DNA of 5,289 nt, taken from an uncultured Lachnospiraceae bacterium. GTDB lineage: Bacteria; Bacillota; Clostridia; Lachnospirales; Lachnospiraceae. Shown piece by piece: positions 5,113 to 5,289 of this stretch (its first letter is position 1; each line of letters starts with the position of its first letter). The notes below the pieces were generated by a model. The model did no database searches. It worked only from the letters and a program-made list of their open reading frames with translations, and was not told where the DNA came from. The stretch is taken from positions 1 through 5,289 of the forward strand of contig CAJTZH010000131.1 in the NCBI GenBank assembly GCA_910584325.1, given 5' to 3'. The position numbers were made by a program, and so were the translations under genes.

Positions 5113-5289
5113 TTATGCTTCTATCTCGTCAACAAGCCTTTTGAGCTTCTTTGAATCATACAGCTTTCTCAGGTTTGTTTCATTTGTAGGGATTTCATAG
5201 GCATTATGGATAATCCTGTCCATGATGGAATCCGCCTGCGTCCCTCCGCCGAGCCTGTTATGCCATTCATCCACAGGATACTGTCCGAC
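5113..5289 (-). CDS. istB: IS21-family helper ATPase IstB, C-terminal fragment
   Basis: The last 58 codons and the stop of a gene that enters from the right edge of the window. The peptide contains QYPVDEWHNRLGGGTQADSI and MDRIIHNAYEI, which match the C-terminal region of IstB proteins (the usual pattern is SQ-x-P-V-x-x-W-H, then T-x-A-D-A-I-x-D-R-L-x-H-x-A). IstB is a AAA+ ATPase related to DnaC that helps the IstA transposase with strand transfer and target choice. Full-length members are about 240-260 residues; the Walker A and B motifs lie in the missing part. It ends in KLKRLVDEIEA then TAA (bases 5113-5115), about 157 bp from the inferred IS end. Whether the element is intact cannot be judged here. 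Confidence 0.9.
   Translation of the reverse strand, partial: VGQYPVDEWHNRLGGGTQADSIMDRIIHNAYEIPTNETNLRKLYDSKKLKRLVDEIEA

Larger units (their letters stand above)
4956..5289 (-). mobile_element. IS21-family insertion sequence, istB-side end (partial)
   Basis: This segment carries the C-terminus of an IstB-type helper ATPase read on the - strand, preceded (in + coordinates) by about 157 bp of non-coding DNA with three spaced repeats. The outer boundary is placed at the TG of TGAATATTATCCCCC at 4956 for two reasons: IS21 elements commonly begin with TG, and the LysR frame loses its family match exactly there (KYII, then stop). The boundary could be off by a few bases, because the other end and the target duplication are outside the window. 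The element continues past 5289, where the rest of istB and istA are expected. Confidence 0.8.

Overview
The window looks like chromosomal DNA of a low-to-moderate GC Firmicute of class Clostridia, most likely the Lachnospiraceae. That placement is an inference from the protein sequences, chiefly the N-terminus of FtsZ (MLEIKSTESEAAARIIVIG) and the wording of the penicillin-binding protein and FtsW motifs. No ribosomal RNA or other direct taxonomic marker is present.

Positions 1-3780 are the distal end of a division and cell wall (dcw) cluster, all on the + strand. In order it holds the C-terminal part of a class B penicillin-binding protein transpeptidase (1-462, start outside the window), the SEDS glycosyltransferase FtsW (449-1588), the bitopic divisome protein FtsQ/DivIB (1604-2332) and the tubulin-like ring protein FtsZ (2449-3780). 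The first three are tightly packed (14-bp overlap, then a 15-bp gap). ftsZ follows a 116-bp AT-rich gap with its own good sigma-A-type promoter, a strong ribosome binding site and a TTG start. A clear intrinsic terminator at 3796-3829 closes the cluster. Together the proteins form the septal wall machine: FtsZ marks the division site, FtsQ/DivIB helps assemble and regulate the complex, FtsW polymerises glycan strands from lipid II and its partner PBP cross-links them. mraY, murD and murG do not lie between the PBP and ftsQ, and ftsA does not lie directly before ftsZ.

Positions 3781-4958 are accessory: a DUF1835/DUF3658-type protein of unknown function (3892-4758), overlapped by 19 bp by the start of a LysR-family regulator gene (4740-4958). 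The regulator keeps only its DNA-binding domain, because an insertion sequence interrupts it.

Positions 4956-5289 are one end of an IS21-family element. It holds the last 58 codons of istB on the - strand, a 15-bp hairpin just past its stop, and three spaced copies of a 20-bp repeat next to the junction, as expected for transposase binding sites at an IS21 end. The rest of the element lies beyond the window. I see no convincing novel system. The most useful observations are the IS junction structure, the truncated regulator, the KTA variant of the PBP KTG box, the Met/Gly-rich FtsZ linker and the unusual neighbourhood downstream of ftsZ.
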